Shown here piece by piece: positions 8,558-17,565 of a stretch of 64,000 nucleotides of DNA. Under the pieces are notes generated by a model. The model saw only the letters and a list, made by a program, of their open reading frames with translations. It ran no database searches and was not told where the DNA came from. The DNA is from Lewinellaceae bacterium (GTDB lineage Bacteria > Bacteroidota > Bacteroidia > Chitinophagales > Saprospiraceae), in assembly GCA_020636135.1 (NCBI GenBank), contig JACJYK010000003.1, forward strand, positions 558,001 through 622,000, in the 5' to 3' direction. Each line of letters starts with the position of its first letter. The stretch's first letter is position 1. The position numbers and the translations under genes were made by a program.

Positions 8558-10690
8558 ATGACAACGGAGGTCGTAAAAAAGAAATTGGTCAAAACGGTTG
8601 CTCTGGTCGGAAATCCGAACAGCGGCAAAACCTCCCTTTTCAATCAGCTCACTGGTATGAACCAACGCACCGGTAACTATCCCGGTATCACCGTTTCCAT
8701 AAAGACCGGCAAGATCACTAAAAACATTGAATGCGTCGACCTCCCCGGTGCTTACAGTCTCCATGCCACCTCCGGTGATGAATACATCCTGACCAATGTA
8801 TTGCTTGATCCTGAAGATCAGCATTTTCCCGACCTGGTGGTCTATGTAGCCGATGTGACCCAGCTTGAAAAACAATTTTTACTCTTTACCCAGGTCCAGG
8901 ATCTTGGATTTCCCATCGTGCTGGTCCTGAACATGATGGACCTTGCCGACCGCCAGAAATACCAGGTGGACATCCAGGCGTTACAAAAACGGCTTAGTCC
9001 GGTAGAAGTCATTCCGGTGAGCAGCCGTACCGGCGCAGGCATCGACCGGCTGAAACAGCGCATCTACGCGCTGTCCGGCCAACCGCTTACCGTGCAACCT
9101 CCGGTCAATCCATTTTACAAACTATCTGATGCGGAGAAGGATGGAGTAGCCTGGATGGAGGATGCCTTCGGATATACGAATCCGTATCATTCTTTGTTGT
9201 GCCTTCATCATCACCAGCATCTGGAGCACCATTCGGAAGCAGAAAAGGCAAAGATCACCAACTGGTGCCAGGAGCATCACTTTAATTCACTGCGGCTGCA
9301 GATCGACGATACGATGCACCGCTTCGATACGTTCGAGCCCATACTACACCAGGTAAAATCAAAGAGCTCTGAACACGAAAATAATTCCGACCGGGCCGAC
9401 CGGATCCTGACAAACCGTTTCACCGGACCAATCATTTTTATTCTGTCCATGGTAGTGGTCTTTCAGGCTATTTTCAGCTGGGCTTCCTATCCCATGGAAT
9501 GGATCGAGTCTGCATTTGGGTATGCCTCTTCTACCCTCGGTGAAGCTTTGCCGGACACCTGGTGGTCCAGTTTGCTGATTGACGGGATCATACCCGGTAT
9601 CGCCGGGATATTGGTTTTTATTCCGCAGATCGCCATCCTGTTTTTCATCATCTCTCTGATGGAAGAGTCTGGATACATGGCGCGGGCAGTATTCATGTTC
9701 GACCGGGTGATGCAGCGGTTTGGCCTGAATGGACGTAGTTTAATTTCACTGATATCCGGTGGGGCCTGTGCCATTCCGGCTATTTTATCCACACGCTCCA
9801 TTAGTAATCCCAAGGAACGGTTGATTACCATACTGGTCACCCCTTTCATCAGCTGTTCGGCGCGCATCCCGGTATATGCAGTTCTGGTCGCATTCGTCAT
9901 TCCGCCGGTAACCATCTGGGGAATATTCAATGCCCAGGGATTGGTCTTCATGGGCCTGTATGCCGTAGGGATCATTGTAGCCATGCTGGTATCCCTGCTT
10001 TTATCCAAAACCATGAAAACCCAGGGGTCCAGTTACCTGATGATCCACCTTCCGGAATACAAGATGCCAAGCCTGCGCAATGTGAGCTTAATGGTCTACG
10101 AAAGTGTGCGTTCATTTGTCTTTGAGGCTGGCAAGATCATCCTCTTCATCTCATTGATCCTGTGGGTTCTCAGCAGCTATGGACCGGGTGATAAAATGCA
10201 ATTGGCAGAAGCTCAGGCGACCGAACAGGCACAACAGCAGCAATTGGATGATGCAACCACGGCAAATCTGATCGCATCCCAGAAAATGGAAGCCTCCTAT
10301 GCCGGCCATATCGGAAAATGGATGGAACCGGCGATTCGCCCATTAGGCTACGATTGGAAAATTGGTATAGCGTTGCTCACGTCTTTTGCCGCCCGCGAAG
10401 TATTTGTGGGTACGATGGCGACCATCTATAGCCTGGGTAGCGCCGATGACGAACTGACCATCCATGACCGCATGGCCAGAGAAGTGGACCAGGTGACCGG
10501 AAGGCCACGCTATGACCTGGCTACGGCCCTATCACTGTTACTATTTTATGTCCTCGCCATGCAATGTATCAGCACCCTGGCGGTGGTAAAAAAAGAAACC
10601 GGAAGCTGGAAATGGCCCGCTATCCAGTTTACCATGATGACTGGCCTCGCTTATATGGTCGCGTTAGCTATTTACCAGTTCTTATCCTGA
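8558..10690 (+). CDS. feoB: Ferrous iron transporter FeoB
   Basis: A 710-residue inner-membrane Fe(II) transporter. The N-terminal G domain has G1 GNPNSGKTS (residues 18-26), G3 DLPG near 60 and G4 NMMD near 127, followed by a helical region to about 270. The membrane part carries two Gate domains with the conserved Cys motif in GGACAIPA and CSARIPVY, and FAAREVFVGTM in the second half. A short Gln-rich cytosolic insertion (AEQAQQQQLDD-like, near residue 555) separates two membrane segments. Directly follows feoA, probably co-transcribed. Confidence 0.96.
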   Translation: MTTEVVKKKLVKTVALVGNPNSGKTSLFNQLTGMNQRTGNYPGITVSIKTGKITKNIECVDLPGAYSLHATSGDEYILTNVLLDPEDQHFPDLVVYVADVTQLEKQFLLFTQVQDLGFPIVLVLNMMDLADRQKYQVDIQALQKRLSPVEVIPVSSRTGAGIDRLKQRIYALSGQPLTVQPPVNPFYKLSDAEKDGVAWMEDAFGYTNPYHSLLCLHHHQHLEHHSEAEKAKITNWCQEHHFNSLRLQIDDTMHRFDTFEPILHQVKSKSSEHENNSDRADRILTNRFTGPIIFILSMVVVFQAIFSWASYPMEWIESAFGYASSTLGEALPDTWWSSLLIDGIIPGIAGILVFIPQIAILFFIISLMEESGYMARAVFMFDRVMQRFGLNGRSLISLISGGACAIPAILSTRSISNPKERLITILVTPFISCSARIPVYAVLVAFVIPPVTIWGIFNAQGLVFMGLYAVGIIVAMLVSLLLSKTMKTQGSSYLMIHLPEYKMPSLRNVSLMVYESVRSFVFEAGKIILFISLILWVLSSYGPGDKMQLAEAQATEQAQQQQLDDATTANLIASQKMEASYAGHIGKWMEPAIRPLGYDWKIGIALLTSFAAREVFVGTMATIYSLGSADDELTIHDRMAREVDQVTGRPRYDLATALSLLLFYVLAMQCISTLAVVKKETGSWKWPAIQFTMMTGLAYMVALAIYQFLS

Positions 10691-10700
10691 TCTCGGCTCA

Positions 10701-11534
10701 CTAAAGATTCCGAACCCAGATGTTGCGGTAACGCACTTTATCTCCGTGATCCTGGAGCAACAAAGGCATCTTATCCGGGTGTGCTATGTAGTAAGGTTCT
10801 CCAATGAATACGCAGGGACCTTTTAAGGCTACGTGATTCTGGATCAGGACTCCATTATGGAATACGGTAATGTAAGCCGGGCTTTCTACAGAGCCGTCGG
10901 ATTTGAACTTAGGTGCAATGAAGATGGCATCATAGGACTGCCATTCTCCGGAAGGCCTTGATGCATTTACCAAAGGAATGGATTGCTTGTACATCGAGCC
11001 GGCCTGTCCATTGGAATAGGTGGCGTTTTCATAGGAGTTCAGCACCTGGAGTTCATACAAGCTCATAAAAAATACCCCGCTATTGCTGTAAGCCTGACCT
11101 TCTTTACCCGGGTCGGTCGGACACAGCCACTCGATGTGCAACTGTATATCGCCAAATCCCATCTTGGTCTCAATGGCTCCGGAACCGGGGTGGACAATGC
11201 ATTCTCCGTCTTTGACATCCCAGGCAGCAGGTGATTTTTTATATCCATTCATCCTTTTCTTAAGGATGGCTTCAACCACATCCATGCGTGCACCGTAGTC
11301 AACCTCCGGAGTTACCCACTGATCGAGGTCTTTACCTTCAAAAAGGACAATAGCATCGGAGGGTGGCGCTGTAAAAACACCGGGGGTGACCTTGGCTGGT
11401 ACCGGTTGCCAGACTTCGGTCGGTTCCCATGGTTTGGTTTTACTCAATTCAGCCCAGTCGAGCTGTGGTATCTCCTGGCTGATGGATATGGTCTTAGCCA
11501 GGACCAATACACAAATGATAAAGAAGTATTTCAT
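10701..11534 (-). CDS. Secreted DUF1080 (3-keto-disaccharide hydrolase-like) protein
   Basis: A 277-residue protein with an N-terminal signal peptide (hydrophobic residues 4-17, cleavage near SIS-QE) and one DUF1080 concanavalin-like domain: the FEGKDLDQWVTP start, then GDIQLHIEW, NSGVFFM and VRYRNIWVR at the end. Some family members hydrolyse 3-keto-glucosides or bind glycans; many in Bacteroidota and Planctomycetota are uncharacterised. It converges on feoB with an 11-bp gap and is not obviously part of an operon, but the sugar-oxidation genes at 13.6-17 kb are in the same neighbourhood. Confidence 0.88.
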   Translation of the reverse strand: MKYFFIICVLVLAKTISISQEIPQLDWAELSKTKPWEPTEVWQPVPAKVTPGVFTAPPSDAIVLFEGKDLDQWVTPEVDYGARMDVVEAILKKRMNGYKKSPAAWDVKDGECIVHPGSGAIETKMGFGDIQLHIEWLCPTDPGKEGQAYSNSGVFFMSLYELQVLNSYENATYSNGQAGSMYKQSIPLVNASRPSGEWQSYDAIFIAPKFKSDGSVESPAYITVFHNGVLIQNHVALKGPCVFIGEPYYIAHPDKMPLLLQDHGDKVRYRNIWVRNL

Positions 11535-11643
11535 CTTAAATTATTTTTTCCAATTCGTGAATTTAGGAAAGCAATTCATAAATCCGTACAGGAATTGGGG
11601 TCGTAAAGGTGGTAAATAACATTTGAAAACCGAGCTTTGCGCG

Positions 11644-12582
11644 ATGTTAGGGAAACATATAACGGCGCATCCGGATTTCAAAGCTTATCTGGCCTTGTAT
11701 CTGGTGTGTTTTATCTGGGGAATCACCTGGATCGCATCCAAGGAAGCGGTGAGTTATATGCCGGCCTTACAAATGGCCGGAGTGCGTCAGCTTCTGGCCG
11801 GTATGGCCTATGTCATCTATTTTTCGTTGAAAGGTCATGCCCTGCCCAAGGGTAAGGCCTGGACACCTATTCTTTTGTTGGCCGTTTTGAATTTTGTGAT
11901 CAGTAACGGGCTCAATACCTGGGGCTTAAAGTACATTTCTGCCGGTTTGGGGGCCATCATAGGAGCCATTTTCCCTTTATGGCTGGTGATCATCGAGACT
12001 TTTCGCAGTTCAGACCGTCTGCCCAGATTGGCCTACCTCGGTTTGCTGTTGGGGTTTGGCGGCATTTTGGTGATATTCTACGAACACCTGGCTGACTTTC
12101 TGAACCGTGAATTTTTGCTGGGTATCTTTCTGTCGGTGGTGGCTACCTGGTCCTGGTCATTCGGCACCATCTATACCAAGGCGTTTGCACAGTCTTTTAA
12201 TCCCTATTACAGCATCGGGTTGCAGATGCTGATTTCCGGCACCTTTCTTTCCCTGGTTTCCTATGGCTCGGGGCACGTAATACCCCTGGCCGCTATTCCG
12301 GCGCAGGCCTGGGTCGCGATTGGTTTTCTGGCTATCATCAGCTCGGTATTTACCTTCATTGCCTACGTCTATGCATTACAACATTTACCAACCAACCTGG
12401 TATCCATTTATGCCTACATCAACCCGGTGGTGGCCGTGATCACCGGATGGCTGTTTTTCAGTGAGATCCTGACGCCTTTTCTGATGCTGGGAATTGGCAT
12501 CACGCTGGGAGGTGTCTACCTCGTCAATTCATCTCTGCGACGGCAGCGCCTGGGTTATCTGCCACCCAGAAACCGTATCTGA
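11644..12582 (+). CDS. EamA/DMT-family transporter
   Basis: About 312 residues with ten predicted membrane segments in two EamA repeats. The first begins YLALYLVCFIWGITWIASK; the second holds GTIYTKAFAQ and ends with a conserved helix containing YAYINPVVAVITGWLFF. These are drug/metabolite transporters of the inner membrane, and the substrate cannot be read from sequence. An in-frame TTG at 11623 would add seven residues. The ATG at 11644 puts the first helix at the usual distance from the N-terminus. Confidence 0.87.
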   Translation: MLGKHITAHPDFKAYLALYLVCFIWGITWIASKEAVSYMPALQMAGVRQLLAGMAYVIYFSLKGHALPKGKAWTPILLLAVLNFVISNGLNTWGLKYISAGLGAIIGAIFPLWLVIIETFRSSDRLPRLAYLGLLLGFGGILVIFYEHLADFLNREFLLGIFLSVVATWSWSFGTIYTKAFAQSFNPYYSIGLQMLISGTFLSLVSYGSGHVIPLAAIPAQAWVAIGFLAIISSVFTFIAYVYALQHLPTNLVSIYAYINPVVAVITGWLFFSEILTPFLMLGIGITLGGVYLVNSSLRRQRLGYLPPRNRI

Positions 12583-12667
12583 GACTATTCACTCCAGGCA
12601 TCTGTTGTCCGGTTTTTGTATATTAGAATGGAGCATTTTCCAGATAAAACCAAATGGTTTGATTCCG

Positions 12668-13561
12668 ATGACGATAGAAAAACAGGCGGTCCATTTTCAC
12701 ACGCGAGCCATTAAGATCAGTGCCTGGATGATGAAAAAACAGGGTTTACGATCACCTGCTCCTGCCATTGTGATGGGTCCGGGTTTATCAGGCGTCAAAG
12801 ATTGTATCTACGATCTGATTGCCGGGGTCCTGGCTGCGGCGGATTACGTCGTCGTTCTTTTCGACTATCCCGGATTCGGCGAGAGTGAAGGCCTGCCGCA
12901 ACAAGAGGTTAATCCTGACCTTCAGATTGAGACTTATCGCGCTGCATTTGATTTTCTAAGCTCACAGCAAGGTGTCGATACCAACAGGATTGGCTTATGG
13001 GGTGGAAGTTACAGTGGTTCCCATGCCCTGGTTGCGGCATCGCTGGAAAACCGTGTACGATGTGTGGTTGCCATGACACCGTTCGTCAGCGGATCGGCGC
13101 ATTGGCAAAGCCTTTCTGATAAAATGCGGATAAGATTAAGTGCCCTCTTTGAGAAGGAAGAAGAGCAATTACAGGCAAGTGAACAGCCTTCTTTGATTCC
13201 TGTGGTATCCAATGATCCTCATGTTTTCTGCATGCTCCCTGGTCCGTCAGCCTACCAATTTGGCATGTTTTGTAAACAACAATCGGAATATTGGCGCAAT
13301 GAAGTCACACTGAACAGCCTTGCCATGCATTTTAGGTACGACCCTATCCGATGGGTTCCGGACATCCAGGCACCTGTACTTATGCAGATTGCTGAAGAAG
13401 ATGAACTCATCCCAGCCAGTGAATCCAAGCGATTGTATCAAGCCTTACATGTGGTGAAAGAATTCAGGACCATACCCGGAAATCATTTTTCACCTTACCA
13501 GACTTGCAGGGATCTGGCGATGACACAAGCTATCAATTGGTTTGACCGGCACCTGAAATAA
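12668..13561 (+). CDS. Alpha/beta hydrolase (dienelactone hydrolase / S15-like)
   Basis: A 297-residue alpha/beta hydrolase. The nucleophile elbow is LWGGSYSGSHAL (Ser near residue 120), preceded by the strand-turn FDYPGFGESEG. The acid is probably in IAEEDELIP, and the catalytic His in GNHFSPY near residue 283. This resembles the dienelactone hydrolase and X-Pro peptidase-like branch; the substrate is unknown. The open frame extends upstream into the EamA gene, but the first sensible ATG is at 12668. It has no signal peptide and is therefore cytosolic. Confidence 0.85.
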   Translation: MTIEKQAVHFHTRAIKISAWMMKKQGLRSPAPAIVMGPGLSGVKDCIYDLIAGVLAAADYVVVLFDYPGFGESEGLPQQEVNPDLQIETYRAAFDFLSSQQGVDTNRIGLWGGSYSGSHALVAASLENRVRCVVAMTPFVSGSAHWQSLSDKMRIRLSALFEKEEEQLQASEQPSLIPVVSNDPHVFCMLPGPSAYQFGMFCKQQSEYWRNEVTLNSLAMHFRYDPIRWVPDIQAPVLMQIAEEDELIPASESKRLYQALHVVKEFRTIPGNHFSPYQTCRDLAMTQAINWFDRHLK

Positions 13562-13577
13562 GTTTTACGGCACCTGC

Positions 13578-14444
13578 TTATACGTCGCAGGTCATCACGC
13601 CATGGCGCAAGGAGCCGATCGGATCGTCGCCGGTTGGAACAAACTCCTGAGCGACATACCCTTTGTATCCGGTGTCTACAATGGCTTGCATGATGGCCGG
13701 ATAATACAATTCCTGCTGTTCGTTGAGTTCGTGTCTTCCGGGTACGCCACCGGTATGATAATGACCATAGTAATCCTTGTTTTTCCGGATGGTGGCGATG
13801 ACATCTCCTTCCATGATCTGCATATGGTAGATGTCGTACAGGAGTTTGAAATTGGGTGAACCCAGCTTCTCCACCAGCGCCACACCCCAGGGGGATTTAT
13901 CGCACTGATAATCCGGATGGTTGACCTTGCTGTTGAGCAATTCCATCTGGAGGATGATGTTATGTTTTTCAGCCAGCTTAACCAATGGTTCCAGGCCGGT
14001 GGCACAATTTTCCAGTCCTTGTTCATCACCCAGGCCGTTGCGGTTTCCAGAGAAGCAGATCATGTTTTTCAGGCCTGCCTCGGCAGCCAGCACGATACCT
14101 TTTACATAGGAATCCTGCAACTTGGCATGCATCTTTGGGTCGTTAAATCCTTCGGTCAGGCTGGAATATTCCGGATAGGCCATGGTGCAGGTTAGCCCAT
14201 GATCAAAGGCTGTCTGCCACTCTTCCGGTTTGAGCAGATCGATGCCCACCAGGCCGATGGCTTTGGCCTGGGTGCATAACTCGTCCAGGGGTATCTTGCC
14301 ATAACACCAGCGGCAGGCAGAATGATTGATATTTCCTTTCAGAGTAACAGATTCTGACATAGTTGGCCATTTTAAACCGGTACCGGCAAGCCCCAAACTT
14401 ATGGACCCTCCGGTCATGAGATGCAATGCTTCTTTGCGATTCAT
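13578..14444 (-). CDS. Hydroxypyruvate isomerase-like TIM-barrel protein
   Basis: A 288-residue xylose-isomerase-like TIM barrel of the hydroxypyruvate isomerase branch. The N-terminus (MNRKEALHLMTGGSISLGLA) looks like a Tat or Sec-type leader, as in many Bacteroidota relatives, suggesting a periplasmic or exported protein. Probable metal ligands lie in LQMELLNSKVNHPDY (Glu near 153) and YDIYHMQIMEGD, with YVAQEFVPTG near the end. The nearby GMC oxidoreductase and gluconate dehydrogenase-like genes point to extracytoplasmic sugar oxidation or keto-sugar handling. The exact substrate is not known. Confidence 0.85.
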   Translation of the reverse strand: MNRKEALHLMTGGSISLGLAGTGLKWPTMSESVTLKGNINHSACRWCYGKIPLDELCTQAKAIGLVGIDLLKPEEWQTAFDHGLTCTMAYPEYSSLTEGFNDPKMHAKLQDSYVKGIVLAAEAGLKNMICFSGNRNGLGDEQGLENCATGLEPLVKLAEKHNIILQMELLNSKVNHPDYQCDKSPWGVALVEKLGSPNFKLLYDIYHMQIMEGDVIATIRKNKDYYGHYHTGGVPGRHELNEQQELYYPAIMQAIVDTGYKGYVAQEFVPTGDDPIGSLRHGVMTCDV

Positions 14445-14684
14445 TTTACAAAAATTGAGTATTCATTAACGGGTATTCGGTCTATTCCCAACTAAGATAG
14501 CATTATGGATTTATTTCAAAAATTCCATTGCTCTGGATTTAGGAATGGATTTAAACTTCTTCCTTTTAATTCGTCAATTTCCATTCATCCAAAACTTTTA
14601 TTTAAGTTTAAGCAATATCTAAATACGGAATACGGATTTCATCAATACTGTATACGGATTACTTATTACTGAATACTCTACAAC

Positions 14685-16382
14685 ATGTACTTTAACAGCA
14701 ATGACACCAATACCTTCGATGCGATCGTCATCGGGTCCGGAGTGAGCGGAGGATGGGCCGCCAAAGAATTATGTGAAAAAGGCTTGAAGACCCTGGTTCT
14801 TGAGCGTGGTCGTCCGGTGCGGCACATGGCCGATTATCCGACCATGAACACCGACCCCTGGGATTTGCCCATGCGCGGAGCACTGACCGCCGAAGAACGC
14901 AAAAAATTCCATGTCCAGAATCGCAGCGGATTCATTGATGAGTACAATAAGCAATTTTTTATCAATGACCTGGAGAATCCCTATAAAGAAGACAAGCGCT
15001 TCGACTGGATACGTGGTGATCAGACCGGTGGTAAATCCCTGACCTGGGGCAGGCAGTGCTACCGCTGGAGTGACCTGGATTTCGAAGCCAATGCCAAAGA
15101 GGGCATCGGCGTCGACTGGCCGATACGGTACAAGGATATTGCACCCTGGTACGATTATGTCGAAAAATTCGTAGGGGTAAGTGGTGAAAAGCTGGGCCTG
15201 GCACACCTACCGGATGGCCAGTTTCAGAAACCCATGGAGCTGAACTGCGTCGAGCAGGTCGCCAGGGAAAAGATCGAGTCTAATTTCCCGGGCCGGGTGT
15301 TTACCATCGGCCGCGTCGCCAATCTTACCGAGCAGCTGAATGGCCGGGGTCCTTGCCAGTTTCGCAATCGCTGCAACCGGGGATGCCCGTATTCCGCTTA
15401 CTTCAGCAGTGTGTCGGTCACCCTTCCTGCAGCTGAAAAAACCGGTAATCTGACCATCCGCAATCATTCCATAGCCCATTCGATCATCTATGACCCGGAG
15501 AGTGGCAAAGCCAGTGGCGTACGGATCGTAGACACCGAGACCAAGGAAATGCAGGAATTTTATGCCAAAGTGGTCTTTGTGTGTGCTTCTGCCATGGCGT
15601 CCACTGCCGTATTGCTGAATTCGACGTCGGACCGCTTCCCTAACGGACTGGGCAATGACAGCGGCGAACTGGGACATAACCTGATGGACCATCATTACTT
15701 TGTAGGCGCCATCGGATCATTCCCCGGTATGGAAGATAAATATTACAAGGGTCGCCGGCCCAACGGTGTCTATATCCCCCGGTTTTATAACATCGATGCA
15801 CGCAGTAAAAACGATGCCTTCCTGCGTGGGTTTGGCTACCAGGGTGGTGCCAGTCGAAGTGGCTGGGACGGAGGGATCAATGGGGGCGGAATCGGTGCCG
15901 ACTTCAAGAATAAGCTTTTTGAGCCGGGAGGCTGGAGCCTTGCACTCAACGGATTTGGAGAATGCCTGCCCGATCACCACAACCGCCTTTACCTCCACGA
16001 CACCGAGAAAGACCCGTACGGCATCCCAATGGTGGTGTTTGATGCCGAATTTAAATCGAACGAAATCGCCATGCGTGATTTCATGAAGAACGATGCATCG
16101 GCCATGCTTGAAGCCGCCGGCTGTAAAGACATCTATACCTTTGATTACCTCGGGGCACCGGGTAAATGCATCCACGAGATGGGAACAGCACGCATGGGAC
16201 ATGATCCCAAGACTTCCGTCCTCAACAAGAACAATCAGGTTCATAGCGTGCCCAATGTTTATGTGACCGATGGGGCGTGCATGACCTCCTCGTCCTGTGT
16301 TAATCCGTCCATAACCTACATGGCGTTGACGGCACGGGCAGTCGATCATGCTGTGAAAGAACTCAATCGCCAAAACCTTTAA
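14685..16382 (+). CDS. GMC-family FAD oxidoreductase
   Basis: A 565-residue flavoprotein with an N-terminal FAD fold (AIVIGSGVSGGWAAKELCEKG, residues 14-34). A conserved GGKSLTWGRQ loop follows, then the substrate domain and the C-terminal GMC motif. The catalytic His is in CIHEMGTARMG and the partner Asn in SCVNPSITY near the end. This branch oxidises sugars or sugar alcohols. The next gene, 10 bp downstream, encodes a gluconate 2-dehydrogenase subunit 3-like protein, its usual partner in a membrane-linked dehydrogenase. The 240-bp AT-rich gap upstream contains several TACGGATT repeats but no clear promoter. Confidence 0.92.
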   Translation: MYFNSNDTNTFDAIVIGSGVSGGWAAKELCEKGLKTLVLERGRPVRHMADYPTMNTDPWDLPMRGALTAEERKKFHVQNRSGFIDEYNKQFFINDLENPYKEDKRFDWIRGDQTGGKSLTWGRQCYRWSDLDFEANAKEGIGVDWPIRYKDIAPWYDYVEKFVGVSGEKLGLAHLPDGQFQKPMELNCVEQVAREKIESNFPGRVFTIGRVANLTEQLNGRGPCQFRNRCNRGCPYSAYFSSVSVTLPAAEKTGNLTIRNHSIAHSIIYDPESGKASGVRIVDTETKEMQEFYAKVVFVCASAMASTAVLLNSTSDRFPNGLGNDSGELGHNLMDHHYFVGAIGSFPGMEDKYYKGRRPNGVYIPRFYNIDARSKNDAFLRGFGYQGGASRSGWDGGINGGGIGADFKNKLFEPGGWSLALNGFGECLPDHHNRLYLHDTEKDPYGIPMVVFDAEFKSNEIAMRDFMKNDASAMLEAAGCKDIYTFDYLGAPGKCIHEMGTARMGHDPKTSVLNKNNQVHSVPNVYVTDGACMTSSSCVNPSITYMALTARAVDHAVKELNRQNL

Positions 16383-16392
16383 ACCGGAAATC

Positions 16393-16986
16393 ATGAATCG
16401 CAGAGAAGCGTTATTATACAGTGGTCAATTGCTTGGTTACACCATCACCGGAACTGTCCTCGCCGGTGTGCTTAATGGTTGTCAGGCACCCCCGGCGCTC
16501 GGGTGGGAACCTAAGGTCCTGGCTCCGGAAGATGCATCCTACCTGGCCGAAGTTTGCGAGACCATCCTACCTAAGACAGATACACCAGGTGCCAAGGATG
16601 TTGGCGTTGACCGCTACATCGATGCCATGCTCCTTGAGAATTACAGTGAAGAAGAACGCAATGCTTTCCTGGAAGGCATCAAGACATTTCGCCAGGACTG
16701 CATCTCCAGCCAGGGTAAGGATTTTCTAAAACTGACTCCGGAAGAACGTACAGCTTATCTGGCTGCCATGGATGCTAATACCCCTCCAAAACCACCATCT
16801 ATCTGGGGCATATCAACCGAAAAATTTGTAGCTCCACCTTTCTGGAGATCGCTGAAGGAATTAACGGTCACAGGATATTTTACTTCTGAAGAAGTAGGCA
16901 AGAATGTTCTGCGTTATCTGCCTATCCCCGGAAGTTATGAAGGATGTATTCCTTATACTACGGGAGAGCGGGCATGGTCTTTGTGA
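16393..16986 (+). CDS. Gluconate 2-dehydrogenase subunit 3 family protein
   Basis: A 197-residue small subunit. The N-terminus MNRREALLYSGQLLGYTITG is a twin-arginine-type leader followed by a hydrophobic stretch, indicating export of the folded complex. The body carries the family pattern ETILPKTDTPGAKDVGVDRYID and the C-terminal GYFTSEEVGKNVL. It lies 10 bp after the GMC catalytic subunit and is surely co-expressed. A haem subunit is not adjacent, so electrons may pass to another carrier. Confidence 0.9.
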   Translation: MNRREALLYSGQLLGYTITGTVLAGVLNGCQAPPALGWEPKVLAPEDASYLAEVCETILPKTDTPGAKDVGVDRYIDAMLLENYSEEERNAFLEGIKTFRQDCISSQGKDFLKLTPEERTAYLAAMDANTPPKPPSIWGISTEKFVAPPFWRSLKELTVTGYFTSEEVGKNVLRYLPIPGSYEGCIPYTTGERAWSL

Positions 16987-17021
16987 TTTCAAATGAAGTG
17001 GCACGCTATTTTGATTTTCTG

Positions 17022-17029
17022 TAATTTTG
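17022..17029 (+). promoter_or_regulatory. Candidate -7 box (TAATTTTG) for the metal efflux cluster
   Basis: TAATTTTG matches TAnnTTTG and ends 4 bp before the ATG at 17034, so transcripts from it would be nearly leaderless. No good -33 box is seen at the right spacing. Low-confidence call. Confidence 0.3.
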
Positions 17030-17033
17030 CATC

Positions 17034-17471
17034 ATGATTCACCAGCGATCCATCGCATATCGGCTTTTATCCGGCTTCATGGCCGTATGGATGCTTGTGG
17101 TAAGCCTGGGTGCTACCGTGGATATGCATTTTTGTCGCGGTCATCTGGTGGATTATAAAATATGGGGAAAGGCGCGTAGTTGTGGGATGAAGGAAGAGGT
17201 TGCTGCCTGCACGCATGCGACTCATGGTCTCTCACGTCCGAAATGCTGTGATCAGAAGACCCACCAACTTTATTTTGATCAGACCAATGCCGGAGCACAG
17301 CAAACAAGTGTCGTTGCGTTGACCCAATCATCACCAGTTGCACTGTTACCTGCCTGGGATAAGATCTGGGTACACCTTGAGATTACCAGACTTCAACCCA
17401 ACATTCCTGTTCATGGCCCTCCCTGGCAAGTCCGGGACCGCACTATTCTTTTCGCTTCCATTTTGTGTTAG
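17034..17471 (+). CDS. HYC_CC_PP-like small exported cysteine-rich protein
   Basis: A 145-residue protein with a signal peptide or membrane anchor (residues 10-28). After it come a DMHFCRGHLVD motif, a CGMKEEVAAC segment and a CCDQKTH segment. This His/Cys pattern fits the small Bacteroidota family that sits next to heavy-metal RND pumps. The spaced Cys, His and Met residues suggest metal binding in the periplasm. It lies 94 bp before cusA in the same direction. Function is inferred from context only. Confidence 0.7.
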   Translation: MIHQRSIAYRLLSGFMAVWMLVVSLGATVDMHFCRGHLVDYKIWGKARSCGMKEEVAACTHATHGLSRPKCCDQKTHQLYFDQTNAGAQQTSVVALTQSSPVALLPAWDKIWVHLEITRLQPNIPVHGPPWQVRDRTILFASILC

Positions 17472-17565
17472 ACATCATTGTACGTGGCTACGGTCATCAG
17501 ATCCGTATGTCCTGGTGCTTCATTGCATCAACCTTGAACATTGATTCTTCGCGAAATGAACTTTT